64,000 bases of DNA. Source: Hoylesella loescheii DSM 19665 = JCM 12249 = ATCC 15930. GTDB lineage: Bacteria > Bacteroidota > Bacteroidia > Bacteroidales > Bacteroidaceae. Below the pieces are notes generated by a model that was not told the DNA's origin, ran no database searches, and saw only the letters and a list, made by a program, of their open reading frames with translations. Position numbers and translations under genes: made by a program. Below are positions 32,816-41,479 of the stretch, one piece after another; position 1 is the first letter of the stretch, and the number at the start of each line of letters is the position of its first letter. The stretch is from assembly GCF_000378085.1 (NCBI RefSeq), contig NZ_KB899213.1, forward strand, positions 248,001 through 312,000. Direction: 5' to 3'.

Positions 32816-33712
32816 CTAAAAACGAACATCTACAAACACGGGATAATGGTCGCTTATCGTTTGCGTTTCGGTTACTTTCCCGTTTATTTCGAGTTGCTTT
32901 ACCACGGCCGTTTGAACCACTTTCACCGCGTTCTTGTGCGCCTTGTCAATGAGAACGTGGTCGATGGTTTCGTTGGGCTGGTCGACAGAAGTGCCAGATT
33001 GTGGGGTGATGATGTCGAAAGCCTTGTTTATGATGGGAAAAGCCGACTTCTCGGGATTCCACGAAGGCGAGTCGTTAAGGTCGCCAGCGAAGAACACGGG
33101 CTGTGTGGCGAGTGTGGTTAGCTCGTGGTTTACGATTTCGGCACTGGTTTTTCGGGCCGTGACGTCTAGGTCGAGATGTGTGCCTAGCAGCGTAAATTGC
33201 GGGAAGGTGAGCACCGCTAGCGCACGGGTCTCTTTGCCAGGCAGCCCTATCTTCTTAATGGATGTGGGTTGCATGGTGCGTTTGAACAGCACGCCCGGTC
33301 CTATTTTGCCCTCCGAATAAGGGGCAGCCGAGGCGAAGAAAAGGTCGTAGTCTAGGCCTGTGGCACGGCGAATGTCGTCGAGGAGGTATCGTTTGGCGCG
33401 TTCGGTTGTGCCGCTGTCCAACTCTTGAATCACCACCACGTCGGGATTCAGTGCCTTAATCACTTGGGCAAAGGCCGCAGTGTGTTCTGCAGAGAATGTC
33501 TTGCTGGCGGTGTTGCTCTTGCAATAGAAGCAGTTGTAGGTCATTATGCGCACGTTGCCTTCTGCCTTGACATACTTATAATCTTCTTTTCCGGGCTTCG
33601 GTTTGTAGTCGGGGATATGCCCCGGCGTGTCTTTTCCGCCACAACCCATGATGGGAAGCGAGGCGATAAAGAGTGAAGCGGCGGCGATGAGGGTGCTGAA
33701 TAGGGGTTTCAT
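32816..33712 (-). CDS. Endonuclease/exonuclease/phosphatase-fold lipoprotein
   Basis: 298 residues from the ATG at 33712 (an upstream TTG extends it by two codons). A lipobox (LPIMGCGG) predicts a membrane-anchored extracytoplasmic protein. Fold motifs are RIMTYNCFYC (Asn), VVVIQELDS (metal Glu), GTHLDLD, FFAGDLNDSP (Asp/Asn) and TISDHYPVF (catalytic His). It lies directly downstream of susD on the same strand, so it belongs to the glycan locus. Members of this fold cut phosphodiesters or phosphomonoesters; here a phosphate on a glycan is the likely target (inference). Confidence 0.88.
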   Translation of the reverse strand: MKPLFSTLIAAASLFIASLPIMGCGGKDTPGHIPDYKPKPGKEDYKYVKAEGNVRIMTYNCFYCKSNTASKTFSAEHTAAFAQVIKALNPDVVVIQELDSGTTERAKRYLLDDIRRATGLDYDLFFASAAPYSEGKIGPGVLFKRTMQPTSIKKIGLPGKETRALAVLTFPQFTLLGTHLDLDVTARKTSAEIVNHELTTLATQPVFFAGDLNDSPSWNPEKSAFPIINKAFDIITPQSGTSVDQPNETIDHVLIDKAHKNAVKVVQTAVVKQLEINGKVTETQTISDHYPVFVDVRF

Positions 33713-33734
33713 AAGCAATGAATGTATTTAAGAA

Positions 33735-33905
33735 CCTCACCCCAAACCCCTCTCCAAGAGGAGAGGTGGAAGGGTGAAGAGGGTGAAAAGGGTGAAAAGA
33801 TGAAAGGGCGGAAAGGTGAAAAGATGGCTAACGCCCACCAACTTATCAACCCGTTAACTTGTCAGCTCGTCAACTTATCAATTTATCAGTTCGTCAATTT
33901 GTTAA
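33735..33905. repeat. CTCTCC element and two kinds of low-complexity tract between susD and the lipoprotein gene
   Basis: 33738-33768 has CCCCTCTCC-aagag-GAGAGG. 33770-33830 is GGGTGAAAAG units ending in the linker GATGGCTAACGCCC. 33838-33905 is a series of ~10-base TTATCAAC/CGTTAACTTGTCAG units up to the susD stop. Confidence 0.8.
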
Positions 33906-33910
33906 CCGAA

Positions 33911-35689
33911 TTACCATCCTGGATTTTGTTTTATTACGCCTCCGTATAGCGTTATTTGGTCTTGTGGAATGGGATAGAGGTAGTCGCGGTCTTCGTTCCA
34001 CTTGCGTTGGGTGTTGGCAAGGTCGTGTACAATGATGTTACCGCCATTGGCTCCGTTGGCCAGATGCAGGTTCACACCAAGCTTTAAGAACTGTTTGATG
34101 TCGGCCACTTCGGTATTTGCCTTGATGTCTTCGATGTTTCCTTCGTATATACACACGTCTTCCGCATCGGCTTTACCATTGCCATTGAGGTCGCAAACAA
34201 CGAAATGTTTGGTGTCATCAAGCTTCGGAATGACCATGCCTTTAAACTGCCGTTCGAAGGTTTTGCCTTCTTTCCATCGCATAAGGTCGTCGTAGCGGAA
34301 TCCCTCTGCCAACAATTCGATGGTGCGTTCGCGCCTAATCTCAAGTATTATGCCCTTGTTTGCACCCGAAACGTTGGGATAACCCGTTTCGGCTGCTTCG
34401 AGATAAGGGTCGGGGTTAGCGTTGGCCGTGGCCAAATCGATATTGGGCATGCCCACCCTTTCTCTGATTTTCTTCACCGATTTATCTAGATCGGCTTGCG
34501 TAAGCGTACCCAATTCGGCCTTGGCTTCGGCAAAATTAAGCATCACTTCGGCCGCACGAAACAGCGGAATATCGTTTTGCGACTTGTTATAGCCATCAGA
34601 TGCGGGGGTGGAAACCCACTTAATGATTTGATAACCTGTTGTTGCGGCAGCAAAGCTAACGGGTGTGACGTCGGTTGCGCCTATTCGTTTGTAGCCAGGA
34701 GCTACGATCGTTTGTGCCAATCGCGGGTCGCGGTTCTGCATTTCTTCGTAATATTGCATCTTATCGTAGTCTGTTTGGTCGGTAAAACGCGACCCGTCTT
34801 TCAGCAGATAGCTATCAACCACTTTCTTATTGAGGCCAGGAGCAGAGCCGCCACCGAGGAAATACAGGTTGGCTGAATGCACAATGCTTAGTCCGGCGAA
34901 GTAGTTGCGGGCAAGAACAACCTCTTCAGCCTTGGCTTTATCAGCGGCAAAGAGGTCGCGATAGGGCTGATCTCCAGCCGAATAGATGGTGTATTGGCTG
35001 TTGTCGATGAAGTTTTCGGCGGCCGTTGCAGCAGCGGTGAGATAGCTTTCGTGGCCAGATATGCCATGATATTTGCGCCAAGTGCCTTCGTAAAGACAAA
35101 CTCTAGACTTCAACGCCAATGCTGCCCACTTTGTAACGCGATAGAGATTTTTTGCCGTCGGCAGGTTGTCGATGGCGTAATCTAGGTCGGAGATGATATG
35201 GTTCATCAGTTCGTCGCGTGGCGTGCGGGGTGAATATAGGCGGTCGTCGGTAGACGATAGCGCTTCGTTAAACCATGGCACTTCGCCAAATCGCTTTACC
35301 TTATTATAATAGAAGTAAGCTCTGAAGAACCTTGCAACGCCCTCGTACTCTTTGCGAGCAGCCTCGTCGCTGCACCGCGAGCAGTCTTTCAGGAAGCTGT
35401 TGATGTTGGCCAATTGTCCCCAACTCCATCCGCCACCGCTCTGCGGCACGGCTCTTGTGCCCAATACTTCGGGTATCAGGGTAGTTGGTACGATGATGTC
35501 GGCCGTTTCCGAGTATAGGTTTTCGGCCGTAGGGAAGTCGGCATAGAAGCCGTTGGTAAACACTTCGAGCTCCTTGCGGTTGTTGTAATAATTCTGATCT
35601 GCGAGCTTGTCTAGTGGTTCTAGGTCTAAGTTGCAGCTTGTAAGCAATGCGGCTGTGGCCAGGCACTGTGCTAATAATATCTTTTTCAT
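33911..35689 (-). CDS. SusD/RagB family glycan-binding lipoprotein
   Basis: 592 residues with a lipoprotein signal (TAALLTSCNLDLEP, Cys at 19). The N-terminal SusD-like region (LDKLADQNYYNNRKELEVFTNGFYAD), TPR-like helices (ARFFRAYFYYNKVKRFGEVPWF) and C-terminal SusD_RagB domain (FRAAEVMLNFAEAKAELG, EIRRERTIELLAEGFRYDDLMRWKEG) are typical. An insertion at residues 500-511 (D-L-N-G-N-G-K-A-D-A-E-D) is an EF-hand/dockerin-like calcium loop. It works at the cell surface as the lid of the SusC channel. It lies 12 bases after susC. Confidence 0.95.
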   Translation of the reverse strand: MKKILLAQCLATAALLTSCNLDLEPLDKLADQNYYNNRKELEVFTNGFYADFPTAENLYSETADIIVPTTLIPEVLGTRAVPQSGGGWSWGQLANINSFLKDCSRCSDEAARKEYEGVARFFRAYFYYNKVKRFGEVPWFNEALSSTDDRLYSPRTPRDELMNHIISDLDYAIDNLPTAKNLYRVTKWAALALKSRVCLYEGTWRKYHGISGHESYLTAAATAAENFIDNSQYTIYSAGDQPYRDLFAADKAKAEEVVLARNYFAGLSIVHSANLYFLGGGSAPGLNKKVVDSYLLKDGSRFTDQTDYDKMQYYEEMQNRDPRLAQTIVAPGYKRIGATDVTPVSFAAATTGYQIIKWVSTPASDGYNKSQNDIPLFRAAEVMLNFAEAKAELGTLTQADLDKSVKKIRERVGMPNIDLATANANPDPYLEAAETGYPNVSGANKGIILEIRRERTIELLAEGFRYDDLMRWKEGKTFERQFKGMVIPKLDDTKHFVVCDLNGNGKADAEDVCIYEGNIEDIKANTEVADIKQFLKLGVNLHLANGANGGNIIVHDLANTQRKWNEDRDYLYPIPQDQITLYGGVIKQNPGW

Positions 35690-35701
35690 GATTGTTTGCG
35701 C

Positions 35702-38700
35702 TTAGAATGAAACGTCAAGTCCGAAGGAGAAAGTCTTCGAGAAGGGGTAAACACGCCCGTTTGAGTCGTGCATCATTTGTTCGGGGTCCAGATAATCGCT
35801 CTTTAATTTGCTGGCGATGAAGATGTTTTCGCCGCTGAAATATAGGCGAACCTTCTCCAAGTAGGCTTTCTTGGTGAGCGATTTTGGCAACGTATAGCCA
35901 AAGGTTAGGTTCTTCAACCGACAGTAAGCAAGGTCTTGCAAGTACCTGTCGTTAGGTTTGCTCATGGCGAAGTTGCGTGCAAGATCGGCAACGGGACGTG
36001 GGAAATATGCGTCGCGATTGTTTTCCGACCATGCCTTAGCAGGAAAATCCTCGGGAATAAATGAACTATAAGCGCGTGCATACGGTCCCCAGAACATCAT
36101 GTTGTTGCCACCAGGGTAGACGTTTTGCTTGCCAATACCTTGCCAGAACATCGAAAAGTCGAAGCCCATCCATGCTAGGTTAACCGTGAAGCCATAGTGA
36201 TAGCGCGGAGTTGAATTGCCTATGCGTACCAAGTCTCCGTGATCGTCAAGCGTTCCCTTACCTTGGTCTATCTTCTTGCTATCGTCAACGTCGTCGAAAA
36301 TTAAGTCGCCGGCTTTGTCTGTGAACCTCGTGCCAAGGAAAGATTGGTCTACGCCACGGTCGATAGCTTCTTGATCGCTTTGGTAAATGCCCTTAATGCG
36401 ATATCCCCATATCTCTCCCCATTCCATTCCTTCGTAGTCTTGGCCAAGCACTTTCGACTCGTTGCCCTTGAATTTGGTTATTTTCGTCTTGCTGTCGGCC
36501 AATGTCAGGTTCACGCCATAATAGAAAGGCTTGCCTGCAAGGTTAAACTTATCGTTCCATCCTACCACTAGTTCGAAGCCATTGGTACGTAGTTCGCCAT
36601 TGTTTTCTAATGGTGCGGCGTAGCCATATACGGCAGGTAGGGCTCTCGAAGCGGCCAACATGTCTTTGGTTGTACGGCTATAAACGTCGAGTGCAAGTGA
36701 AAGGCGGTTGTTAAAAAGCCCAACGTCGAGTCCAACGTTTTGCGTAACGATGGTCTCCCACGTTAACGAGCCCGATGTTGGATCGCCTAACGAAGCGTAA
36801 GTAGCCTGTGCATTGTCGAAGATATAGTTGAGCGTTGTGGTGTTGGCCAATGTTATCAGGCGCATGTAAGGATAGAACGTGTTCTTGTTGAACTTTTTGG
36901 CGTTGTCGGTTATTTGGTTTCCGAGCGAGCCAAGCGATGCGCGTAGCTTCAAGTTGCTAACCACAGGGCGAACAGGAGCAAAGAAAGCTTCTTCGCTAAT
37001 ACGCCATCCCAAGGCCAAAGAAGGGAAGAAACCCCAGCGATGGTTACGTGGAAAACGCGATGTTCCGTCGTAACGCATGTTGGCTTCAACAAGATAACGT
37101 CCGTTATAATCGTAGCTAAGACGGGCGAAGTAGCCCATCAATGCAAACTCGTTTTGCGAAGACTTAACCGACTTTTCGCCAGTTGAGAGCGATAGGTCGT
37201 TCAGAACTTCGGATGTGAGATCGCGCCCCGAGGGTTCCACAAACTTATAATGTCCTGTTTCGTAGTTTGTTCCCACCACTGCACTCACGTTGTGAACGTC
37301 GGCAAATGTACGGTGAAAGTTGGCGTAAAGGTCGTACACGTAGTTCTCGTAAGTGTCGCGTCCGTCTTTCAACCTGTTGTTAAATGGCCATCCATTGGCG
37401 GTCAACACCTCGTTAGGGCGTATGGCATATTGGAAGCTGGCAGAACGTGCTAGCTTTTCTTTCGCATAGTTACGATAGGTAAACTTACCCGTTATCTCTA
37501 GGCCTTCCATTACTTTGAGCACAGCGCCAATGGCGTAAGTTTGTTCGGTTTTGCCAACTTGCGTAAAGCCATTGCCTGTTCGTAGCATCGCAGCAAAGCC
37601 GTCTGCGGGTTTGTCTTTGCTCTTAGGAAGGAGGTAGACATTTGTTCCGTCGGGGTTAACAGGTACTACCCATGGCATGGCATGGAAGGTTAGGTTGCCC
37701 ACATTGCCGCCATCTTCATAGTCGTAGCCTGGTTGTTTGTACTTGGATTTGAAAAGCGAGGCGGTGCTGAACACCCTCAGCCATGGCGTAACTTCGGCAT
37801 TGAACTTGGCCATAAGCGTACGCGTGGAGTATTTGTCTGTGTTAAGGGCATACAATCCGTCGTGATCGTTCATGCCACCGCTAATCATATAGTTCATCTT
37901 ATCTGTTCCGCCACTTACGTTGAGGTTGTGATTCCACGTGGGTTGCGAAAAGTCGAAGATGTAATTGAACCAATCGAAGTTGCCATAATAATGGTAGCGG
38001 CCATCCTGTGGGTCGACAACAACCCATGGTCTTGCAGGATTTTCTGTCACGTCGTATCGGCGTTCTTCCAACATTTTGTAGTCATCGGCGTCCAATCCAG
38101 AGTATCCACTGCCCGCTGTAGCTGTGTTAAACTCGTCTACCAATCGTGCTACGTCGTAACCTGTGGTCATGAATTTGGTCTTTGTTGTTGGTGCCGAGAC
38201 GCTGAAACGACCGTTATAGCTGATGTGCGCTTGCCCGTCTTTGTTGCTTTTGGTGGTGATAAGCACCACGCCGAAGCCTGCACGCGCACCGTAGATGGCT
38301 GCCGAGGCGGCATCTTTAAGCACCGAAACGCTCTCGATATCGTTGGGATTGATGCGGTCGATGCTGCCTTCTACACCGTCGATAAGCACTAATGGCGAAC
38401 CAGAGTTGGTGATTGAGGTCTTTCCGCGTATGTTTAATGTGGCCGCTTCACCAGGCGTGCCTGTGCCGAAGCTGATGTTTAGGTTGGGCACTTGCCCTTG
38501 TAGCATCTGCCCCAGGTTGCTAACGGGGCGGTCTTTCAGTTCTTCTGCCCCCACGGTACTTACTGCGCCGATGAGGTTAGCCTTCTTTTTTGTGCCATAC
38601 CCTATCACCACAACTTCGTCAAGTCCTCTGGTTTGCTCGTCTAACGTTACGTGCAGGCCGTCGGTAGCCTTTACCGTCTGTGGTTTAAACCCCACATACG

Positions 38701-39256
38701 ATACGGTGATGAGGCTTCCAGAAGAAAGATCGAGGGAAAAGTCGCCGTTGATGTCGGTAATAGTCCCTCCTGTTCCACCTTTTTCACTAATGGTTGCACC
38801 CACGATAGGCTCGCCCTTTGCATCGCTCACGTTTCCTTTTATCCGGCGTTTCTGTCCCTTGTCGGGTTGGCCGGACAGTCCGTTTTTTGCTTGCGCCAAG
38901 CTAATTTGGTTGCCTTGCGCCTTATAGGCCAGTCCTGTGGCGGTGCACAAGTCGTCTAGAATTTGCAGTGCTGATCGTCCGTCAAGGTTCACTCTCACCT
39001 TGTTGGGCATCATCTTTTGCACCTCTGCATTGTAAACGAACACGTAGTTGCTGTTTCTTTCGATGTAGTTGAGCACGTTTTTAACCGTAGACATGCTGTT
39101 GCTAGCAGTGTTGGCGGTGTGTTGTTCATGCAGTGTTGTCGCCAGTGCAGGCGTGGTTGAACCCATACATACTGTGGGAACGAGCAGTAAGAGGGCCGAA
39201 ACGTAGCGTCGGACGCTGCGCCAACGCCAGGTCTGTAAGTAAACGTTTTCTCTCAT
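35702..39256 (-). CDS. SusC/RagA TonB-dependent transporter with N-terminal STN domain
   Basis: 1184 residues. After a signal peptide (to about 40) comes an STN signalling domain (~57-122, VLNYIERNSNYVFVYNAEVQ... LTATGLAYK-like), a CarboxypepD_reg-like domain (~138-210, IKGNVSDAKGEPIVGATI), the SusC signature LDEVVVIGYGTKKKANLIGAVSTV, the plug, and the 22-stranded barrel ending FSKTFSFGLDVSF. The STN domain marks it as one that signals to a FecR anti-sigma, and the matching sigma/FecR pair lies upstream. It imports oligosaccharides across the outer membrane with SusD. Confidence 0.96.
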   Translation of the reverse strand: MRENVYLQTWRWRSVRRYVSALLLLVPTVCMGSTTPALATTLHEQHTANTASNSMSTVKNVLNYIERNSNYVFVYNAEVQKMMPNKVRVNLDGRSALQILDDLCTATGLAYKAQGNQISLAQAKNGLSGQPDKGQKRRIKGNVSDAKGEPIVGATISEKGGTGGTITDINGDFSLDLSSGSLITVSYVGFKPQTVKATDGLHVTLDEQTRGLDEVVVIGYGTKKKANLIGAVSTVGAEELKDRPVSNLGQMLQGQVPNLNISFGTGTPGEAATLNIRGKTSITNSGSPLVLIDGVEGSIDRINPNDIESVSVLKDAASAAIYGARAGFGVVLITTKSNKDGQAHISYNGRFSVSAPTTKTKFMTTGYDVARLVDEFNTATAGSGYSGLDADDYKMLEERRYDVTENPARPWVVVDPQDGRYHYYGNFDWFNYIFDFSQPTWNHNLNVSGGTDKMNYMISGGMNDHDGLYALNTDKYSTRTLMAKFNAEVTPWLRVFSTASLFKSKYKQPGYDYEDGGNVGNLTFHAMPWVVPVNPDGTNVYLLPKSKDKPADGFAAMLRTGNGFTQVGKTEQTYAIGAVLKVMEGLEITGKFTYRNYAKEKLARSASFQYAIRPNEVLTANGWPFNNRLKDGRDTYENYVYDLYANFHRTFADVHNVSAVVGTNYETGHYKFVEPSGRDLTSEVLNDLSLSTGEKSVKSSQNEFALMGYFARLSYDYNGRYLVEANMRYDGTSRFPRNHRWGFFPSLALGWRISEEAFFAPVRPVVSNLKLRASLGSLGNQITDNAKKFNKNTFYPYMRLITLANTTTLNYIFDNAQATYASLGDPTSGSLTWETIVTQNVGLDVGLFNNRLSLALDVYSRTTKDMLAASRALPAVYGYAAPLENNGELRTNGFELVVGWNDKFNLAGKPFYYGVNLTLADSKTKITKFKGNESKVLGQDYEGMEWGEIWGYRIKGIYQSDQEAIDRGVDQSFLGTRFTDKAGDLIFDDVDDSKKIDQGKGTLDDHGDLVRIGNSTPRYHYGFTVNLAWMGFDFSMFWQGIGKQNVYPGGNNMMFWGPYARAYSSFIPEDFPAKAWSENNRDAYFPRPVADLARNFAMSKPNDRYLQDLAYCRLKNLTFGYTLPKSLTKKAYLEKVRLYFSGENIFIASKLKSDYLDPEQMMHDSNGRVYPFSKTFSFGLDVSF

Positions 39257-39315
39257 GGGGTGTTGTATTAATGTCGTTTTTATAAGTCCTTTAAATAGAA
39301 AGTTTAGGCGAACAC

Positions 39316-39333
39316 CACCTTATATATAAGGTG
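39316..39333. promoter_or_regulatory. 18-bp palindrome in the susC upstream region
   Basis: CACCTTATATATAAGGTG is a perfect palindrome 60 bases before the susC start. It could be an operator or an mRNA hairpin; no vegetative TAnnTTTG box is clear for susC, as expected for an ECF-sigma promoter. Confidence 0.5.
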
Positions 39334-39453
39334 TGCTCCTATAATTATGTCGTAAGGAAAGGGAAAATGTATAGGTAATAATGGGAAAAAAGTGAAAGAA
39401 AGGGGGTGTTCTTTGGCTCATTATTGCATTGTTGTAATTTTAAAGACAATTTA

Positions 39454-39485
39454 TTTGGTTATGGTTCACTTATTCGTTACCTTTG
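39454..39485 (+). promoter_or_regulatory. Promoter of higBA
   Basis: TTTG (39454-39457), a 20-base spacer and TACCTTTG (39478-39485): full consensus. The start codon at 39499 is only about 14 bases further, so the leader is short. Confidence 0.85.
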
Positions 39486-39498
39486 TCGTAAAGTTATA

Positions 39499-39858
39499 AT
39501 GATGTCTAAAAGAAAGTATGTCAGACAGATTGTCGCCTTTGGAGATTATTTCAAAGACTTTAAGAAAAAGCTGCCTAAAACAGCTTTGAATAAGATATAT
39601 CAGGTGTTTTTGTACATCATGACATTGCAGGTTATACCTAAAACCTTCTTGAAAAGTATTGAAGGAGTGCCTGGATTGTTTGAAATTCGCGTAGAAGAGA
39701 ATGGGAATATATATCGAATATTTTGTTGTATGGATAAGGGAAACCTTGTTATTCTTTTCAATGCCTTTCAAAAGAAAACGCAAAAGACACCGCAACAAGA
39801 GATAGAACGCGCTAAACGGATAATGAATGATTATTATAAAACAAGGGGAGGATTATAA
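39499..39858 (+). CDS. higB: HigB/RelE-family toxin
   Basis: 119 residues of the phage Gp49-like/HigB class of mRNA interferases. Typical segments are FGDYFKDFKKKLPKTALNKIYQVFLYI, LKSIEGVPGLFEIRVEENGNIYRIFCCMD and NLVILFNAFQKKTQKTPQQEIERAKRIMNDYY. The start is taken at the ATG at 39499 because the promoter lies within the longer ORF from 39406. The antitoxin gene follows after 2 bases. It is on the opposite strand to the glycan locus, in the gap between fecR and susC. Confidence 0.92.
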   Translation: MMSKRKYVRQIVAFGDYFKDFKKKLPKTALNKIYQVFLYIMTLQVIPKTFLKSIEGVPGLFEIRVEENGNIYRIFCCMDKGNLVILFNAFQKKTQKTPQQEIERAKRIMNDYYKTRGGL

Positions 39859-39860
39859 AA

Positions 39861-40169
39861 ATGAACAAGGAAAAGAAAGAAAAGGTGCAACTTACGCCCA
39901 TTGAAGAGTTTATTGCAGAAGATTTTGGAGCAGAAGGAACAGTAGAACGAACTGCTTTTGAAACAGGTGTAGATGCTTTCATTCTTGGTGAGCGCCTGAA
40001 AGAAGAACGTAAAAAATCAGGGCTTACACAGGCACAGTTGGCAGCAAAGATTGGTACGAAAAAGAGCTATATCTCACGAATTGAGAATGGCCATGCAGAT
40101 GTGCAACTGTCTACGCTGTTCCGTATCTTTGCAGGACTAGGTAAACGGGTGTCCCTATCCGTATTTTAA
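39861..40169 (+). CDS. higA: HigA/XRE-family antitoxin
   Basis: 102 residues. A C-terminal Cro/C1-type HTH (LKEERKKSGLTQAQLAAKIGTKKSYISRIENGHADVQLSTLFRIFAGLGKRV, residues ~49-100) follows an acidic N-terminal segment likely to contact the toxin. It presumably represses the higBA promoter. The reversed toxin-first order is normal for HigBA. Confidence 0.92.
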   Translation: MNKEKKEKVQLTPIEEFIAEDFGAEGTVERTAFETGVDAFILGERLKEERKKSGLTQAQLAAKIGTKKSYISRIENGHADVQLSTLFRIFAGLGKRVSLSVF

Positions 40170-40212
40170 GGGCGTTTCTTTGCCACTTTCATCACCCCAT
40201 AAATAAAAAAGC

Positions 40213-40285
40213 GACCCGCACAGAGGCCAGCGTTCACGCCATTGCCAGCCAAGTGCGGGTCTGTGGAGCATAATGCTCCATTTCT
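40213..40285 (+). terminator. Double hairpin terminator after higA
   Basis: GACCCGCAC (40213-40221) pairs with GTGCGGGTC (40253-40261). A second hairpin TGGAGCA-taa-TGCTCCA (40264-40280) is followed by TTTCTTG. Confidence 0.75.
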
Positions 40286-40289
40286 TGTG

Positions 40290-40515
40290 AGTTGTTGTTC
40301 TAGGAGTTAAGGAGTTATGTTGTTAAGGAGTTAAGCTAATGGCTTTGCAGGCCATTAAGAAGATTACAGGCTTGCCAGTTTACGGCTTTCTCAGTATAAC
40401 TTACAGTTCTGTTCAAAGGCCTTTAACTTAACATCTTAGTCACATGAATAGTTTCCTTTTGACATTTAAAGCTATTGGCCTAACTCCTTAACTACATAAC
40501 TCCTTGAATTCCTAA
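40290..40515. repeat. GGAGTTAAG/CTTAACTCC low-complexity tract downstream of fecR
   Basis: GGAGTTAAG units (40300-40332), a linker GCTAATGGCTTTGCAGGCC, spacer, then CCTAACTCCTTAACTACATAACTCC units (40478-40506) reaching the fecR stop. No gene is seen. Confidence 0.75.
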
Positions 40516-40522
40516 AACAAAT

Positions 40523-41479
40523 TTATCTGCGTACGATCGTTACCACGCCGTTTTTCACCGTAGCTTCTGCCCTCGATATGTTGCAGAGGCTTGTTAAAAC
40601 ATCGGCTAAGGGTGCGGCCGTAACCAACTTGCCGTATAGCTGCTCGTTGCGCAGGCTGTCTTGCACCTTAAAACGTACACCGTAATAGTTCTCTAAATAT
40701 TCGGCCACATCGGCCAAGCGCATGCCACGCATGGGCAAAACGCCTTTCAAGCGGTCTACGTATGCCGTTGCGTCTACCTTTGTTTTCGATGCAAACTGCC
40801 CTTGGGCGATGTTCAACCGTTCGTTGGGCAACATGTTCACCTTATCGTTTGTGGCGGTGTTTACCTCTACACGTCCCTCGGCCAACACCACGTTGGCCTT
40901 ATCCGCAGCATAACTGTTAACGCAGAAGTGGGTTCCTAGCACCTTCACGTCAAACCCTTGGGCATGCACCACAAAGGGACGTCGAGCCTCGTGCGCCACT
41001 TCAAAGTAGGCTTCACCTATTATATATATATCGCGCGTACGTGCGCGGAAGGGTTTCGGATAGCGAATGCGGGTGCGCGAGTTGGCCGTCATGCGGGTGC
41101 CGTCGGGCAAGGTGAATGTCAATGTATGACCCGTGGGCACCGCCAATTCTTGCATCACGCTGGCAACGACTTGCTTGGGGCGTTCCGCTTGCTGTTTGGT
41201 CGCTTGTTGACCATGTTGCATATTCAGTCCCAACCACAAGCTACACGCCACCAAAGGCACAGCAACGGCAGCCGCCACACGCCACCATCTGCGACGCTTT
41301 TGCGCCTTGTCGGCCTGTATCTTCTCGTAGATGCGCGCCATAAGGCGTTCATTTACGGCGTTGGCGGGTTCTGCTCGTGTGATGAAGTCTTGCAATATCA
41401 AGTCTTCTTCCGAACCATCGAACCGCATGTCGTATATATCCCTGTTCATGGGCGTTTGTGTCTTATTCGTTTTTTGCAT
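40523..41479 (-). CDS. FecR-family anti-sigma factor
   Basis: 318 residues. A cytoplasmic N-terminal segment (~1-68) is followed by one membrane helix (VAAAVAVPLVACSLWLGLNM), a FecR domain (~110-215, TLTFTLPDGTRMTANSRTRIRYP and IIGEAYFEVAHEARRPFVVHAQGFDVKVLGTHF) and a C-terminal DUF4974/STN-contact domain (MRLADVAEYLENYYGVRFKV). It holds the ECF sigma factor at the membrane until the SusC STN domain signals. The start overlaps the sigma gene by 17 bases; an alternative ATG at 41449 would avoid the overlap. Confidence 0.94.
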   Translation of the reverse strand: MQKTNKTQTPMNRDIYDMRFDGSEEDLILQDFITRAEPANAVNERLMARIYEKIQADKAQKRRRWWRVAAAVAVPLVACSLWLGLNMQHGQQATKQQAERPKQVVASVMQELAVPTGHTLTFTLPDGTRMTANSRTRIRYPKPFRARTRDIYIIGEAYFEVAHEARRPFVVHAQGFDVKVLGTHFCVNSYAADKANVVLAEGRVEVNTATNDKVNMLPNERLNIAQGQFASKTKVDATAYVDRLKGVLPMRGMRLADVAEYLENYYGVRFKVQDSLRNEQLYGKLVTAAPLADVLTSLCNISRAEATVKNGVVTIVRR

